Source: Micromonospora coriariae (GTDB lineage Bacteria; Actinomycetota; Actinomycetes; Mycobacteriales; Micromonosporaceae). From it: a stretch of DNA of 64,000 nucleotides. The DNA is taken from positions 434,001 to 498,000 of the forward strand of contig NZ_LT607412.1 of assembly GCF_900091455.1 (NCBI RefSeq). Direction: 5' to 3'. The stretch's first letter is position 1, and each line of letters starts with the position of its first letter. The position numbers and the translations under genes are program-made. Under the pieces are notes generated by a model. That model was given only the letters and a program-made list of their open reading frames with translations. It was not told where the DNA came from and did not search any database. Below are positions 7,719 through 17,892 of the stretch, in pieces.

Positions 7719-8603
7719 GTGGCTTCCAGCAGGGACCGGCAGCGCAAACTGGCGCGGGCCAAGCTCGACCGGCAGTTGGCCCGCCGAGCCGCCGCCGTGC
7801 GGCGCCGTCGGCAGATCCAGGCCGGCGTCGGCGCCTTCCTGGTCCTCGCGGTGATCGTGGCCGGCTCGGCGTGGGCACTTGGCGCGTTCGACTCCGACCC
7901 GAAGCAGAACACGGCCGCGGCGGACACCTGCCTCTGGACGCCGCAGGACGCGACGGCCAACACCAACCTCAAGGACGTCGGCACGCCAGCGACGAAGGAC
8001 CTGCCCACCGAGGGCACCCGGGCGATGACCGTGACCACCAACCAGGGTGCGCCGATCACCGCCGAGTTGAACCTGACCAACTCACCGTGCGCCGCGGCGA
8101 GCATCGCCCACCTGGCGAGCCGGTCGTTCTACGACAACACCAAGTGCCACGAGATCACCGCCGACGGCGCGCTGCGCTGCGGTGACCCCAGTGGCACCGG
8201 CCTCGGCGGGCCGACCTACTCGTTCTACGACGAGGACGTACCGACCGTGCCGTCCGCGTCGCCGTCGGCCAGCCCGGCGCCCGGCCAGCCGCCCACGTAC
8301 CCGAAGGGGACCGTGGCGATGATCTCCAACCCGCCGGGCAGCAACGGCAGCCAGTTCCTGATCTTCTTCAAGGACTTCACCACCACCGACCCGAAGTACC
8401 CCGTGATCGGCCGGGTGACCGGCGGGCTGGACGTGGTGGAGAAGATCGGTGCCCTGCCGACCGTGGACAATGGGACGGGGGCCAAGGTCAAGCCCAAGAC
8501 CGACGTGGTGATCCAGAGCCTCACCGTTGGTGAGCCGGTCACCGCCGCGGCACCGTCGCCGTCGGCCTCCGGCGCCCCGGCCAGCAGCCCGAGCGCCGGC
8601 TGA
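7719..8603 (+). CDS. Membrane-anchored cyclophilin-type peptidyl-prolyl isomerase, copy 1
   Basis: 294 residues from the GTG at 7719, preceded by AGGAAAGGGGAG. A basic N-terminus (RQRKLARAKLDRQLARR) is followed by one membrane segment (about 32-52), then an extracytoplasmic cyclophilin domain. Recognisable cyclophilin elements are HLASRSFYDNTKCHEI, GTVAMISNPPGSNGSQFLIF and PVIGRVTGGLDVVEKI. The active-site arginine of canonical cyclophilins (FHR) is replaced (CHEIT), so catalytic activity may be reduced; NGSQFLIF is retained. The tail is Pro/Ser/Ala-rich. It is the first of a tandem pair, beside relA as in other actinobacteria. Confidence 0.88.
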   Translation: MASSRDRQRKLARAKLDRQLARRAAAVRRRRQIQAGVGAFLVLAVIVAGSAWALGAFDSDPKQNTAAADTCLWTPQDATANTNLKDVGTPATKDLPTEGTRAMTVTTNQGAPITAELNLTNSPCAAASIAHLASRSFYDNTKCHEITADGALRCGDPSGTGLGGPTYSFYDEDVPTVPSASPSASPAPGQPPTYPKGTVAMISNPPGSNGSQFLIFFKDFTTTDPKYPVIGRVTGGLDVVEKIGALPTVDNGTGAKVKPKTDVVIQSLTVGEPVTAAAPSPSASGAPASSPSAG

Positions 8604-8663
8604 CCGGTGGCCCCACCCCCACCCGAACGGCACCCAGAAGCAGACAGCCAGGAGGATCCAGGC

Positions 8664-9503
8664 GTGACGTCCACCAGAGAGCGGCAGCGCGCGGCGGCAC
8701 GCGCCCGGCTCGAGAAGGAGATGGCCGAGCGCGCGGCCAAGGCCCGCAAGCGTCGGCAGACGCAGGCGATCATCGGCGCGGCCGCCGCGCTGGTGCTCGT
8801 GGTCGCCGGCACCGTCTGGCTGGCCATGAGCCTCGGCGGCGACGACGACAAGACCGACACCGCCGCCCAGGCGCCCGGCGCGTCCGAGTGCGTCTACAAC
8901 GCGCTGCCGGCCGACCAGCGGAGCCCGCAGATCAAGGACGTCGGAGTGCCGAGCAACGAGCAGTCCGGCACCGGCGTGCAGACCATGACGATCACCACGA
9001 ACCTCGGCCCGATCACGGCCAAGGTCGACCGGTCGCTGGTGCCCTGCACCGCGGGCAGCTTCACCCACCTCGCGGAGAAGAACTTCTTCGACAACTCCAA
9101 GTGCCACCGCCTGGTGACCGAGGGCATCAAGGTGCTGCAGTGCGGTGACCCGAGCGCCACCGGAAAGGGCTGGCGGGACACCGACGGCACGGGTGGCCCG
9201 AGCTACCGGCTGCCCGAGGAGAACCTGCCCACCGACAAGCGCCCGCCGTACCCGGAGGGCGTCATCGCGATGGCCAACTCGGGCCAGCCGGGCAGCACCG
9301 GCAGCCAGTTCTTCATCGTCTACGGTGACTCGCCGCTGGACCCGGCGTACACCGTCCTGGGGACCATCACCGGTGGCCTGGACATCGTCAAGGACGTGGC
9401 CAAGGCCGGCGACGACGGGGCGTTCGCCCAGCAGGCCGGCGGTGGCCACCCGAAGAAGGAGGTCGTCATCAACGACCTCACCATGAGCGCGCCGCAGGGC
9501 TGA
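8664..9503 (+). CDS. Membrane-anchored cyclophilin-type peptidyl-prolyl isomerase, copy 2
   Basis: 279 residues from the GTG at 8664, which follows AGGAGG by seven bases. The design is the same as the gene before it: basic N-terminus (RERQRAAARARLEKEMAERA), membrane segment (about 33-53), and an outward-facing cyclophilin domain. Motifs are HLAEKNFFDNSKCHRL, GVIAMANSGQPGSTGSQFFI and YTVLGTITGGLDIVKD. Unlike copy 1 it keeps CHRL with arginine, so it looks catalytically competent. It catalyses cis-trans isomerisation of prolyl bonds, probably helping exported proteins fold. The 60-base gap from copy 1 suggests one transcript, ended by the hairpin at 9522-9550. Confidence 0.92.
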   Translation: MTSTRERQRAAARARLEKEMAERAAKARKRRQTQAIIGAAAALVLVVAGTVWLAMSLGGDDDKTDTAAQAPGASECVYNALPADQRSPQIKDVGVPSNEQSGTGVQTMTITTNLGPITAKVDRSLVPCTAGSFTHLAEKNFFDNSKCHRLVTEGIKVLQCGDPSATGKGWRDTDGTGGPSYRLPEENLPTDKRPPYPEGVIAMANSGQPGSTGSQFFIVYGDSPLDPAYTVLGTITGGLDIVKDVAKAGDDGAFAQQAGGGHPKKEVVINDLTMSAPQG

Positions 9504-9521
9504 CGCCCGAGGAGACGACGA

Positions 9522-9550
9522 AGCGCCCGCCGGCCGAGCCGGCGGGCGCT
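9522..9550. terminator. Strong hairpin terminator between isomerase and relA
   Basis: A perfect 13-bp GC stem (9522-9534 with 9538-9550) closes a 3-base loop and is followed by TTTCGTG on the plus strand. It lies between convergent stops at 9503 and 9594 and can act in both directions. Confidence 0.85.
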
Positions 9551-9593
9551 TTCGTGTATCGGACCCCGGTGGCGTACGCCGGGTGGGGCGGGA

Positions 9594-12116
9594 TCAGGCG
9601 CCGGAGGTGACCCGGTAGGCGTCGAAGACGCCGTCGACCTTGCGAACCGTGGCCAGCAGGTGGCCCAGGTGCTTCGGGTCGGCCATCTCGAAGCTGAACC
9701 GGCTCACCGCCACCCGGTCACGGGTGGTGGTGACGGTGGCGGAGAGGATGTTGACCCGCTCGTCGGACAGCACCCGCGTGACGTCGGCCAGCAGCTTGTG
9801 CCGGTCCAGAGCCTCCACCTGGATGGCCACCAGGAACGTCGAGGCGGAGGTGAGCTTCCAGCTCACCTCGACCACCCGCTCGCTCTGCGCCCGCAGGTCC
9901 TCCGCGTTGGCGCAGTCGTCGCGGTGCACGCTCACCCCGCCGGAGCGGGTGACGAAGCCGAACACCGAATCCGGTGGCACCGGGGTGCAGCAGCGCGCCA
10001 GCTTGATCCAGACGTCACTGACGCCCCGGACCACCACGCCCGGATCGGCGCTGCTCTGCCGGCTACGCGGGGGCCGGGTGGCGACGGCGGTCTCGGCGAT
10101 GTCCTCCGCCGCGCCCTCCTCGCCGCCGTACGCGGCCATCAGCTTCTGCACCACCGACTGCGCGGAGACCTGGCTGTCACCGACCGCCGCGTAGAGCGAG
10201 GCCACGTCGGCCAGGTGCAGGTCCCGGGCGATCGACATCAGCGCGTCGGACGTGAGCATCCGCTGCAACGGCATGCCCTGCTTGCGCATCGCCTTGACGA
10301 TCGCGTCCTTGCCGGCCTCGATCGCCTCCTCGCGCCGCTCCTTGTTGAAGTACTGGCGGATCTTCGTACGGGCGCGCGGGCTCTTGACGAAGCCCAGCCA
10401 GTCCTGTGTCGGGCCGGCCGTCTCGGACTTCGAGGTGAAGATCTCGATTACGTCGCCGTTGGAGAGCGTCGACTCCAGCGGCACCAACTTGCCGTTGACC
10501 CGCGCGCCGATGCACTTGTGCCCGACCTCGGTGTGCACCGCGTACGCGAAGTCCACAGGCGTCGACCCGGTCGGCAGCGGGATGACGTCACCCTTCGGGG
10601 TGAAGACGTACACCTCCTGGCTGGACAGGTCGAAGCGCAGCGCGTCCAGGAACTCGCTCGGGTCGGCCGCCTCGCGCTGCCAGTCCAGCAGTTGCCGCAA
10701 CCAGGTCATCTCGTCGATGTGCGCCGGCGGGCCGACGATCTGGGTGCCCTTGTGCTCCTTGTACTTCCAGTGCGCGGCGATGCCGAACTCCGCGGTGCGG
10801 TGCATCGCGTAGGTGCGGATCTGCATCTCCACCGGCTTGCCGGTGGGCCCGATGACCGTCGTGTGCAACGACTGGTACATGTTGAACTTGGGCATCGCGA
10901 TGTAGTCCTTGAACCGGCCCGGCACCGGCTGCCAGTTGGCGTGGATCACGCCCAACGCGGCGTAGCAGTCCCGCACCGTGTCGACCAGGATCCGCACGCC
11001 GACCAGGTCGTAGATGTCGTTGAAGTCGCGACCTCGCACGATCATCTTCTGGTAGATCGAGTAGAGGTGCTTCGGCCGGCCGGTGGTCTCCGCCTTGATC
11101 TTGGCGGCCTTGAGGTCGGTCTGCACCTTCTGCGTCACCTGCCGTAGCAGCGCCTCGCGCTGCGGCTGGTGCTCCCCGATCAGCCGGTTGATCTCCTCGT
11201 AGCGCTTCGGGAACAGTGTGCCGAAGGCGAGATCCTCCAGCTCCCACTTGATCGTGTTCATACCCAGCCGGTGGGCCAGCGGGGCCAGGATCTCCAGCGT
11301 CTCCTTGGCCTTCTGCTCCTGCTTGGGACGGGGCAGGAAGGTAAGGGTGCGCATGTTGTGCAGCCGGTCGGCCAGCTTGATCACGAGCACCCGCGGGTCC
11401 TTGGCCATGGCCACGACCATCTTGCGGATCGTCTCGGCCTTGGCCGCGTCACCCAGCTTGACCTTGTCCAGCTTGGTGACGCCGTCGACCAGCAGGGCGA
11501 CCTCGCCGCCGAAGTCGGCGCGCATCTGGTCGAGCGTGTACTCGGTGTCCTCGATGGTGTCGTGCAGCAGCGCGGCGACCAGCGTGGTGGTGTCCATCCC
11601 CAGGTTGCCCAGGATGGTGGCCACCGCCAGCGGGTGGGTGATGTACGGGTCGCCGGACTTGCGGTACTGCCCGGAGTGCCACCGCGCGGCCGTGTCGAAG
11701 GCGCGCTGGAGCAGCCGGGCGTCGCCCTTCGGGTGGTTCTCCCGGTGGCTGGCGATGAGCGGCTCGAGCACCTCGCTGACCTGCGAGGTCTGCCACGGCG
11801 CGTTGAACCGCGCCAGCCGTGCCCGGACCCGCCGCCCGGTGGGCGCGTTGGACAACCCGAAGCCGCCGCTCGGCAGCGGCTCGACGCCGGCGTCGGTCGG
11901 GAACGGGACCACGACCCCGTCGGCACCGGGAGACGCCTCCGCGCTCGGCACCGCGACGGTCGGACGCACCGCGCCCTCGGCCGGAGACTTGCCGGAGCCG
12001 TTGCCGGCGCCCGTCACCCTGGTCGGCGCGTCACCGTTGCGCTCCGTCACCGAGCCGTCAGCGTCGCCTGTCGGGTGCACCGTGCCCTCCACCGGAGGGA
12101 CGACATCGTGGGACAC
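9594..12116 (-). CDS. relA: Bifunctional (p)ppGpp synthetase/hydrolase (Rsh/RelA)
   Basis: 840 residues from the GTG at 12116, which follows GGAGG. A low-complexity N-terminus of about 100 residues precedes the catalytic part. The hydrolase HD domain contains [20 protein letters not shown] and [13 protein letters not shown]. The synthetase domain contains [23 protein letters not shown] and [18 protein letters not shown] domain ([19 protein letters not shown]) and a C-terminal ACT domain follow. Both catalytic halves look intact, so the enzyme should make and degrade the stringent-response alarmone. Actinobacteria usually have one such long Rsh. It lies downstream of apt in the conserved housekeeping block. 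Confidence 0.96.
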   Translation of the reverse strand: MSHDVVPPVEGTVHPTGDADGSVTERNGDAPTRVTGAGNGSGKSPAEGAVRPTVAVPSAEASPGADGVVVPFPTDAGVEPLPSGGFGLSNAPTGRRVRARLARFNAPWQTSQVSEVLEPLIASHRENHPKGDARLLQRAFDTAARWHSGQYRKSGDPYITHPLAVATILGNLGMDTTTLVAALLHDTIEDTEYTLDQMRADFGGEVALLVDGVTKLDKVKLGDAAKAETIRKMVVAMAKDPRVLVIKLADRLHNMRTLTFLPRPKQEQKAKETLEILAPLAHRLGMNTIKWELEDLAFGTLFPKRYEEINRLIGEHQPQREALLRQVTQKVQTDLKAAKIKAETTGRPKHLYSIYQKMIVRGRDFNDIYDLVGVRILVDTVRDCYAALGVIHANWQPVPGRFKDYIAMPKFNMYQSLHTTVIGPTGKPVEMQIRTYAMHRTAEFGIAAHWKYKEHKGTQIVGPPAHIDEMTWLRQLLDWQREAADPSEFLDALRFDLSSQEVYVFTPKGDVIPLPTGSTPVDFAYAVHTEVGHKCIGARVNGKLVPLESTLSNGDVIEIFTSKSETAGPTQDWLGFVKSPRARTKIRQYFNKERREEAIEAGKDAIVKAMRKQGMPLQRMLTSDALMSIARDLHLADVASLYAAVGDSQVSAQSVVQKLMAAYGGEEGAAEDIAETAVATRPPRSRQSSADPGVVVRGVSDVWIKLARCCTPVPPDSVFGFVTRSGGVSVHRDDCANAEDLRAQSERVVEVSWKLTSASTFLVAIQVEALDRHKLLADVTRVLSDERVNILSATVTTTRDRVAVSRFSFEMADPKHLGHLLATVRKVDGVFDAYRVTSGA

Positions 12117-12285
12117 CGGCCTCCTCACCGCTCGCCGGAACACACCGGCCGTACGTCGGCCGGCCTGGTCTCGCGCCGCCGGACGGCGTACCGCCGGCGT
12201 CAGCAAAGGGCAATGCTACCCGCACGGACGGTCCCCTGCCGCTCCGCCGGACGGTCGGCGCCCGCTCCGCCCGACGGCCCCGGGC

Positions 12286-12852
12286 TCAAACGGTCAGCAG
12301 GGCATGGACGGGACGCGGGGCCAGCCGCTTCCGGGCACCCAGGAAGGCGAGTTCCAGCAGCACTGTGAAACCGGTGACGGTCCCCCCGGCCCGCTCGACC
12401 AGATCCAGCGTCGCCTCGGCGGTGCCGCCGGTGGCCAGCACGTCATCGACCACCAGCACCCGGTGCCCGGCGGTGAACGCGTCCTCGTGCACTTCCAGGG
12501 TGGCTTCGCCGTACTCCAGGGCGTAGGACACCGAGTGGGCCGCGCGGGGCAACTTGCCGGCCTTGCGCACCGGCACCACGCCCACCCCGGCCGCGTACGC
12601 GACGGCCGCCGCGACGACGAACCCGCGCGCCTCGATGCCGACCACCACGTCGAAGCTGTCCCGCCCGTGGTACGCGACGATCCCGTCGGTCACCTCGCGG
12701 AACGCCGCACCGTCGGCGAACAGCGGCATCAGGTCCTTGAACATGACACCGGGCTGGGGGAAGTCGGGCACGTCCAGCACCCGGCTGGCCACCAGCCGGG
12801 CGGTCTCCGGGCCGCTGTCCCCGCGCGCCGCGGTGCTGTGGGTCTCCGTCAC
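12286..12852 (-). CDS. apt: Adenine phosphoribosyltransferase
   Basis: 188 residues from the GTG at 12852. The PRPP-binding signature VLVVDDVLATGGTA is at about residues 129-142. The N-terminal VPDFPQPGVMFKDLMPLFAD and VGIEARGFVVAAAVAYA are typical of Apt. It converts adenine and PRPP to AMP in purine salvage. Its place between secF and relA is conserved in actinobacteria. A hairpin upstream (12881-12921) probably separates it from the sec genes. An AAGGAAA sequence lies 10-12 bases before the start, rather far; no better start is visible. Confidence 0.93.
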   Translation of the reverse strand: MTETHSTAARGDSGPETARLVASRVLDVPDFPQPGVMFKDLMPLFADGAAFREVTDGIVAYHGRDSFDVVVGIEARGFVVAAAVAYAAGVGVVPVRKAGKLPRAAHSVSYALEYGEATLEVHEDAFTAGHRVLVVDDVLATGGTAEATLDLVERAGGTVTGFTVLLELAFLGARKRLAPRPVHALLTV

Positions 12853-12880
12853 GGCTGTTTCCGTTTCCTTCCAACGACGA

Positions 12881-12921
12881 CGGCGTCCGGCGATGCTGCT
12901 CGCACAGCATGCCGGACGCCG
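12881..12921 (-). terminator. Long hairpin after secF
   Basis: Arms 12881-12898 and 12905-12921 pair over 17 bp with one bulged base and a 6-base loop. It lies 38 bases beyond the secF stop and upstream of apt. It is probably the terminator of the yajC-secD-secF transcript. Confidence 0.7.
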
Positions 12922-12958
12922 TTCGGGCGTTTCCTCCCGGGTCCGCCCCGGGCGCCGG

Positions 12959-14152
12959 TCAGCGCCGCTTGGCGCCACCCGGCCGGTTGCCGCCGCCACC
13001 GGGGCGACCGCCCCGGGCGCCGGTCGGCCGCTTACCCGCCGGACGGGCGCCCACCTTGGGGGCGGCGCCGGCCAGCGCGGCGGAGTCCGGGTCGACCGGG
13101 GTGTCCGCACCGTCGGCCTGGGCCGGGCTCGGGGCACCCTTCGGCGTGATCTCGCCACGGGACAGCGCGCCCCGGCGGGCCAGCACCCGCTTGTTGTGGG
13201 CCTGGATCCGCGGGTCGTAGTTCTTCAGCAGCGCCAGCAGCGGCGTGGCCACCAGGATGGAGGTCAGGAACGCCACCGCCATACCGACGAACAGCACCAG
13301 GCCGAGGTCCTTCAGCGTGCCGGCGCCGAGCAGGCCGGCGCCGATGAAGAGCAGACCACCGACGGGCAGCAGGGCGACCACCGAGGTGTTCAGCGACCGC
13401 ATCAGGCTCTGGTTGACGGCCAGGTTGGCCGCCTCGCCGTACGTCTGGTTGTTGTTGGCGGTGATGCCCCGGGTGTTCTCCTGAACCTTGTCGAAGACCA
13501 CCACCACGTCGTAGAGCGCGAAGCCCAGGATCGTGAGGAAACCGATGATCGTCGACGGGGTGACCTCGAAGCCGACAAGCGAGTAGATGCCGGCGGTGAG
13601 GATCAGGTTCATGAACAGCGAGGAGACCGCGGCGACGGCCATCCGCCACTCGAAGCGCAGGATCAGGTAGACCATCACCAGCGCGATGAAGATGACCAGG
13701 CCGAGCACGGCCCGCTCGGTCACCTGGCTGCCCCACGCCTCGCTGACCTGGTTGCCGCTGATCTGGTTGGCGTCGATGCCGAGGTCCTCGGCGATCTGGG
13801 CCTTGACGGCGTTGGTCTGCTCGGCGCTGAGCTGCGCCGTACGCAGCTCGTAGGAGTCGCCGCCGGGGCCGCCGACCTTCTGTGCGGTGGCGACCTCGAT
13901 GCCGGTGTTCTCAGCGGCGAGGGCCGAGTTGACCTCCTCCTCGGCCTGCTCCAGGGTGCCGACACTGGCCGGAACCTGGAACGAGTTGCCGCCGGCGAAC
14001 TCGATGCCGAGGCTGAATCCACGAATCGAGAAGCTGAGGATCGCGATCAGGACCAGGATCCCTGCTACGCCGAACCAGAGCTTGCGCCGACCGACGATGT
14101 TGAGACCGGCCTCGCCGTTGTAGAGGCGGCTCGCCAGACCGTTTTGAGCCAT
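12959..14152 (-). CDS. secF: Protein translocase subunit SecF
   Basis: 397 residues. The first membrane segment (about 26-46) is followed by SLGIEFAGGNSFQVP, the periplasmic domain to about residue 180, and five more membrane segments. RGIT (about 228) and the helix containing GFLTILGFALYDVVVVFDKV are conserved SecF features. A basic Ala/Pro/Gly-rich C-terminal tail of about 70 residues is cytoplasmic. SecF works with SecD to use proton-motive force in late steps of Sec-dependent export. GGAGG precedes the ATG, and secD ends one base upstream, so the two are translationally linked. Confidence 0.95.
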   Translation of the reverse strand: MAQNGLASRLYNGEAGLNIVGRRKLWFGVAGILVLIAILSFSIRGFSLGIEFAGGNSFQVPASVGTLEQAEEEVNSALAAENTGIEVATAQKVGGPGGDSYELRTAQLSAEQTNAVKAQIAEDLGIDANQISGNQVSEAWGSQVTERAVLGLVIFIALVMVYLILRFEWRMAVAAVSSLFMNLILTAGIYSLVGFEVTPSTIIGFLTILGFALYDVVVVFDKVQENTRGITANNNQTYGEAANLAVNQSLMRSLNTSVVALLPVGGLLFIGAGLLGAGTLKDLGLVLFVGMAVAFLTSILVATPLLALLKNYDPRIQAHNKRVLARRGALSRGEITPKGAPSPAQADGADTPVDPDSAALAGAAPKVGARPAGKRPTGARGGRPGGGGNRPGGAKRR

Positions 14153-14153
14153 C

Positions 14154-16070
14154 TCAGGCCTCCTTGGCGCGCGGGTTGCGGGGCTGAGGCTGCTGGCTGC
14201 GGGCCGGAAGCGCCCGGCCCAGGCCGCTGACCCGCGGAGAAAGGAACGCCCGGGTCCGGGCGAACATCGTCATGATCGGGTGCCGGAAGAGGAAGACCAC
14301 GACCAGGTCCAGCACGGTGGCCAGGCCGAGGGCGAACGCGAAGCCCTTGACCGTGCCGACCGAGACCACGTAGAGCACCACGGCGGAGAGCAGGGTGATC
14401 GCGTTGGCCGAGATGATCGTCCGGCGTGCCCGGATCCAGGCGCGGGGCACCGCGCTGCGTGGGCTGCGCCCCTCCCGGATCTCGTCCTTCAACCGTTCGA
14501 AGTAGATGACGAACGAGTCCGCCGCCACACCGAGCGAGACGATCATGCCGGCGATACCGGCGAGGGTGAGCGTGAAGCCGATCTGCCGACCGAGCACCAC
14601 CAGCGCGCCGAAGACCAGCAGCGCGGAGAGGATCAGGCTCAGGAAGATCACCGAGCCGAGGAGCCGGTAGTAGAAGAACGCGTAGATGATGACCAGCAGC
14701 ATGCCGATGCCGGCCGCGAGCAGACCCGCCCGCAGGTGGCTGGCGCCCAGGGTGGCCGTGACGTTCTGCGACTCCTGCGGCTCGAAGGTCACCGGCAGCG
14801 CGCCGTAGCGCAGCTGGCTGGCGAGAGTGCTCGCGTCCTTCTGGGTGAAGTTGCCGGTGATCTGGGAGTTGCCGGTCAGCACGCCCTGGATCTCCGGCGA
14901 GGAGACGATCTCGTTGTCCAGCACGACGGCCACCCGGCACTTGCCGTCCTGGCCCAGCGCGGTCGCGTCGCAGGCCTGGCCCTCGTTGTTGAACGCCTCA
15001 CGGGTGAGGGCGGTCCACTTGCCCTGGCCGTCGCCGGTGAAGTCGAGGCTGACCACCCAGGAGTTGGTCTGGTCGAGCACCGCGTCGGCGTCGTCCACGT
15101 CGGTGCCCAGCACCTTGGCCTGGTCGAGCAGGTACTTGGAGGCGCCGTCCTCGCAGGAGACGACCTGCTGCTTCGGGTCGGAGATCGACGCCGGCGGGCG
15201 CTTGTCGAGCTGTGCACAGCTGATCGTGGGCACGTTGAACTGCATCTGCGCCGGCAGCACCGCCACCTCCTGCGGCGACAGCGTGCCGAACGGCTTGAGC
15301 TTGTCAGCCAGCGACGGATCGGCGGTCAGGTCGGCCGGGGCCTGCAACCCGCTGGCGGCCTGCCAGGCGGGAGCGCCGACCTTCTGCTCGACGGCCTTGC
15401 GCTGCTCCTCGATGCTGGCCGGCACCGGGGCCTCGCTGGCGCTCGGTGACGGCGCGGCGGCACTCGGCGAGGCCGAGGCCGACGGGGTCGGCGTGGCGCT
15501 GGCGCTGGGCGCCGGGGCCATTCCGCCCTGCCCGCCGCTCGGCGACGTGGTCACCTTGGGCGCGGCGCTGCCGGACGGGGTCGGCGACGCGCTGCCGGAC
15601 GGGGTCGGGCTGGCGCTGCCCGAGGGGGCCGGCGTGGCGGCTGGCGGCGGCACCGCGGCCGTCCCGCTGCCGTCGGCGGCCTTGAGCACCTTGCGGAAGC
15701 GCAGCTCGGCCGCGCTGCCCACGTCGGTGAGATCCCGGTTTTCACCGGGCAGGGAGATGACGATGTTCCGGTTGCCCTCGGTGACCACCTCGGCCTCGGC
15801 GACGCCGAACGCGTTGACCCGGTTCTCGATGATCTGCCGGGCCTCCTCGAGGTTCTCGGCCGTCGGGGGCTTGCCGTCGACGCTGTTGGTCGCCTCCAGC
15901 GTCATCCGGGTGCCGCCGATCAGGTCCAGGCCGAGCCGAGGCTCGAGCCGGTCCTTGAAGCTGCCGCTGGCGCCGCCCGCGAAGAACACCAAAAGGTAGA
16001 GGACGACGAGAATGAACCCGAGCACGGCGAGCTGCCGGCCGGGCCGCATCTGTCCCTGAGGTGGTGCCAC
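14154..16070 (-). CDS. secD: Protein translocase subunit SecD with a low-complexity insert
   Basis: 638 residues from the GTG at 16070, with AGGAC just upstream. The first membrane segment (about 14-32) is followed by GLDLIGGTRMTLEA, the conserved D-x-x-GG-x-R region of the P1 domain. Five C-terminal membrane segments lie after about residue 460, including GMIVSLGVAADSFVIYFERL. Between about residues 137 and 225 there is a Pro/Ser/Ala/Thr-rich insert with repeated PTPSGSAS units, followed by EEQRKAVEQKVGAPAW. SecD partners SecF and YajC in protein export. The insert probably forms a flexible extracytoplasmic linker. An upstream in-frame extension to 16244 lacks similarity and is rejected. Confidence 0.95.
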   Translation of the reverse strand: MAPPQGQMRPGRQLAVLGFILVVLYLLVFFAGGASGSFKDRLEPRLGLDLIGGTRMTLEATNSVDGKPPTAENLEEARQIIENRVNAFGVAEAEVVTEGNRNIVISLPGENRDLTDVGSAAELRFRKVLKAADGSGTAAVPPPAATPAPSGSASPTPSGSASPTPSGSAAPKVTTSPSGGQGGMAPAPSASATPTPSASASPSAAAPSPSASEAPVPASIEEQRKAVEQKVGAPAWQAASGLQAPADLTADPSLADKLKPFGTLSPQEVAVLPAQMQFNVPTISCAQLDKRPPASISDPKQQVVSCEDGASKYLLDQAKVLGTDVDDADAVLDQTNSWVVSLDFTGDGQGKWTALTREAFNNEGQACDATALGQDGKCRVAVVLDNEIVSSPEIQGVLTGNSQITGNFTQKDASTLASQLRYGALPVTFEPQESQNVTATLGASHLRAGLLAAGIGMLLVIIYAFFYYRLLGSVIFLSLILSALLVFGALVVLGRQIGFTLTLAGIAGMIVSLGVAADSFVIYFERLKDEIREGRSPRSAVPRAWIRARRTIISANAITLLSAVVLYVVSVGTVKGFAFALGLATVLDLVVVFLFRHPIMTMFARTRAFLSPRVSGLGRALPARSQQPQPRNPRAKEA

Positions 16071-16345
16071 GGTTGTCCTGTCTCCCTGTACGGTCGCGCC
16101 GCTGCGCGCGGCGGCGGGTGTCGGGCCGGGGGTCCGGGCCGACGGGTCTGACCTGGGCCGGCGAGAGGCCGACACGATGGCCGTGCGCGCCGGCGCGAGA
16201 CGCCGACGGTCACGGGAACGTGCCGACGCCCGGCGTCGACCCAACTATCCAGTTTTCACGTCACGTCCGCTGCCCCGTCGGGCGCGGTGGCCCCGGGGGT
16301 CGTGGCCCGGCCGTACGCCGAACCCGCCACCCCCGGAGGGAGGGG

Positions 16346-16684
16346 TCACTCCTTGACGGTGTCCGCGTCCTCGGTGACCGGCTCGCTCGGCAGCTCCGCG
16401 CGGGTGACCACCCGGGCGATGGCCGGCCGGGCGTACCGGGTCTGCACGCCCGGGGCGACCTCGATCAGGACGGTGTCGTCCTCGATGCCGGTGACCGTGC
16501 CGTAGAGCCCGCCGATGGTCACGACCTCGTCGCCGGGGCCGAGGTTGGACTGCATCGACTCCGCCTCGCGGCGGCGCTTCTGCTGGGGGCGGATCATCAT
16601 GAAGTACATGACACCGAAGAGCAGGGCGATCATCAGGATCGGCGTGAAGCTGCCGGCCCCGCCACCCGCTGCTGCGTAAAGCAC
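16346..16684 (-). CDS. yajC: Preprotein translocase subunit YajC
   Basis: 112 residues from the GTG at 16684. A short Ala/Gly-rich start is followed by a single membrane helix (about 12-30; LMIALLFGVMYFMMIRPQQK) and the YajC domain with LGPGDEVVTIGGLYGTVTG. YajC associates with SecDF in the inner membrane. AAGG lies nine bases before the chosen GTG. An ATG 24 bases further upstream is in frame but has a weaker site. The 275 bases between its stop and the secD start hold no other gene that I can support. Confidence 0.93.
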   Translation of the reverse strand: MLYAAAGGGAGSFTPILMIALLFGVMYFMMIRPQQKRRREAESMQSNLGPGDEVVTIGGLYGTVTGIEDDTVLIEVAPGVQTRYARPAIARVVTRAELPSEPVTEDADTVKE

Positions 16685-16713
16685 GGTTACTGACCTTCCC
16701 ATTGGCCACCTCC

Positions 16714-16732
16714 CCGGCACATGGGGTGCCGG
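16714..16732 (-). terminator. Small hairpin between ruvB and yajC
   Basis: A 7-bp stem (CCGGCAC with GTGCCGG) and 5-base loop lie about 90 bases after the ruvB stop and 30 bases before yajC. It may end the ruvCAB transcript or be part of the yajC leader. Confidence 0.35.
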
Positions 16733-16824
16733 AGCGGAGGCGGATTCTCACGTCCTGTACAGACCGCGGCGAAGTCTAATCCCTGCACCTGAGAACACCG
16801 AATGCGGTGCAGATCACGTTCACA

Positions 16825-17892
16825 TCACGGCTGTTCGGCGTCCAACGAGAACAGATCGGGCGCCGGCGGGACATCCACCCCAAATGTACCATTCGGCGGC
16901 GTTCGGCCCAGGTGCCGCCAGGCGGCCTCGGTGGCCACCCGGCCGCGCGGGGTACGGGCCAGCAGGCCGGCGCGGACCAGGAACGGCTCGCAGACCTCCT
17001 CGACCGTGTCCGGCTGCTCCCCCACCGCCACGGCGAGGGTGGACAGCCCCACCGGACCACCCCGGAACGAGTCGACCAGCGCGGTCAGCACCGCCCGGTC
17101 CAGCCGGTCCAGGCCCAGCGCGTCCACGTCGTACACGATCAGCGCGGCGCGGGCGGTGGCGAGATCGACCACTCCGTCGGCCCGCACCTCCGCGTAGTCG
17201 CGGACCCGGCGCAGCAGCCGGTTGGCGATCCGCGGCGTGCCCCGGGACCGGCCGGCGATCTCGGTCGCGCCCTCGGGGGTGATCGGCACACCGAGGATCC
17301 GCGCCGAGCGGTGCAGCAGGGTCTCCAGGTCCGCCGGGGCGTAGAAGTCCAGGTGCGCGACGAAACCGAACCGGTCCCGCATCGGCCCGGTCAGCAGGCC
17401 CGACCGCGTCGTCGCCCCGACCAGGGTGAACGGCTCGACGTCCAGCGGGATGGCTGTGGCGCCCGGCCCCTTGCCGACCACCACGTCGACCCGGAAGTCC
17501 TCCATCGCGCTGTAGAGCAGCTCCTCGGCTGGCCGCGCGATCCGGTGGATCTCGTCGATGAACAGCACGTCACCCTCGGCGAGGCTGGTCAGGATGGCCG
17601 CCAGATCACCGGAGCGCTCGATCGCCGGCCCGCTGGTCACCCGGATGCCCGCGCCCAGCTCGGCGGCGACGATGTTGGCCAGGCTGGTCTTACCCAGCCC
17701 GGGCGGGCCGGAGAGCAGGATGTGGTCCGGCGGCGAGCCGCGCCGCATGGCGCCCTGCAACAACAGGTCGAGCTGATCGCGGACCCGGTCCTGGGCGATG
17801 AACTCGGCCAGTCGCCGGGGCCGTACGGTGGCCTCCGCGTCCCGCTCCGCGTCGGTGACGTACGCCGAGACGAGCCCTTCGGTCTCACTCAT
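16825..17892 (-). CDS. ruvB: Holliday junction helicase RuvB
   Basis: 355 residues. Walker [12 protein letters not shown] is at about residues 61-71, Walker B FIDEIHRI at about 112-119, sensor 1 in [20 protein letters not shown], and the C-terminal winged helix ends near [12 protein letters not shown]. RuvB is the AAA+ motor that drives branch migration of Holliday junctions with RuvA. The start overlaps the ruvA stop (ATGA), so translation is coupled. The N-terminal extension before [11 protein letters not shown] is about 25 residues, normal for actinobacteria. Confidence 0.97.
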   Translation of the reverse strand: MSETEGLVSAYVTDAERDAEATVRPRRLAEFIAQDRVRDQLDLLLQGAMRRGSPPDHILLSGPPGLGKTSLANIVAAELGAGIRVTSGPAIERSGDLAAILTSLAEGDVLFIDEIHRIARPAEELLYSAMEDFRVDVVVGKGPGATAIPLDVEPFTLVGATTRSGLLTGPMRDRFGFVAHLDFYAPADLETLLHRSARILGVPITPEGATEIAGRSRGTPRIANRLLRRVRDYAEVRADGVVDLATARAALIVYDVDALGLDRLDRAVLTALVDSFRGGPVGLSTLAVAVGEQPDTVEEVCEPFLVRAGLLARTPRGRVATEAAWRHLGRTPPNGTFGVDVPPAPDLFSLDAEQP

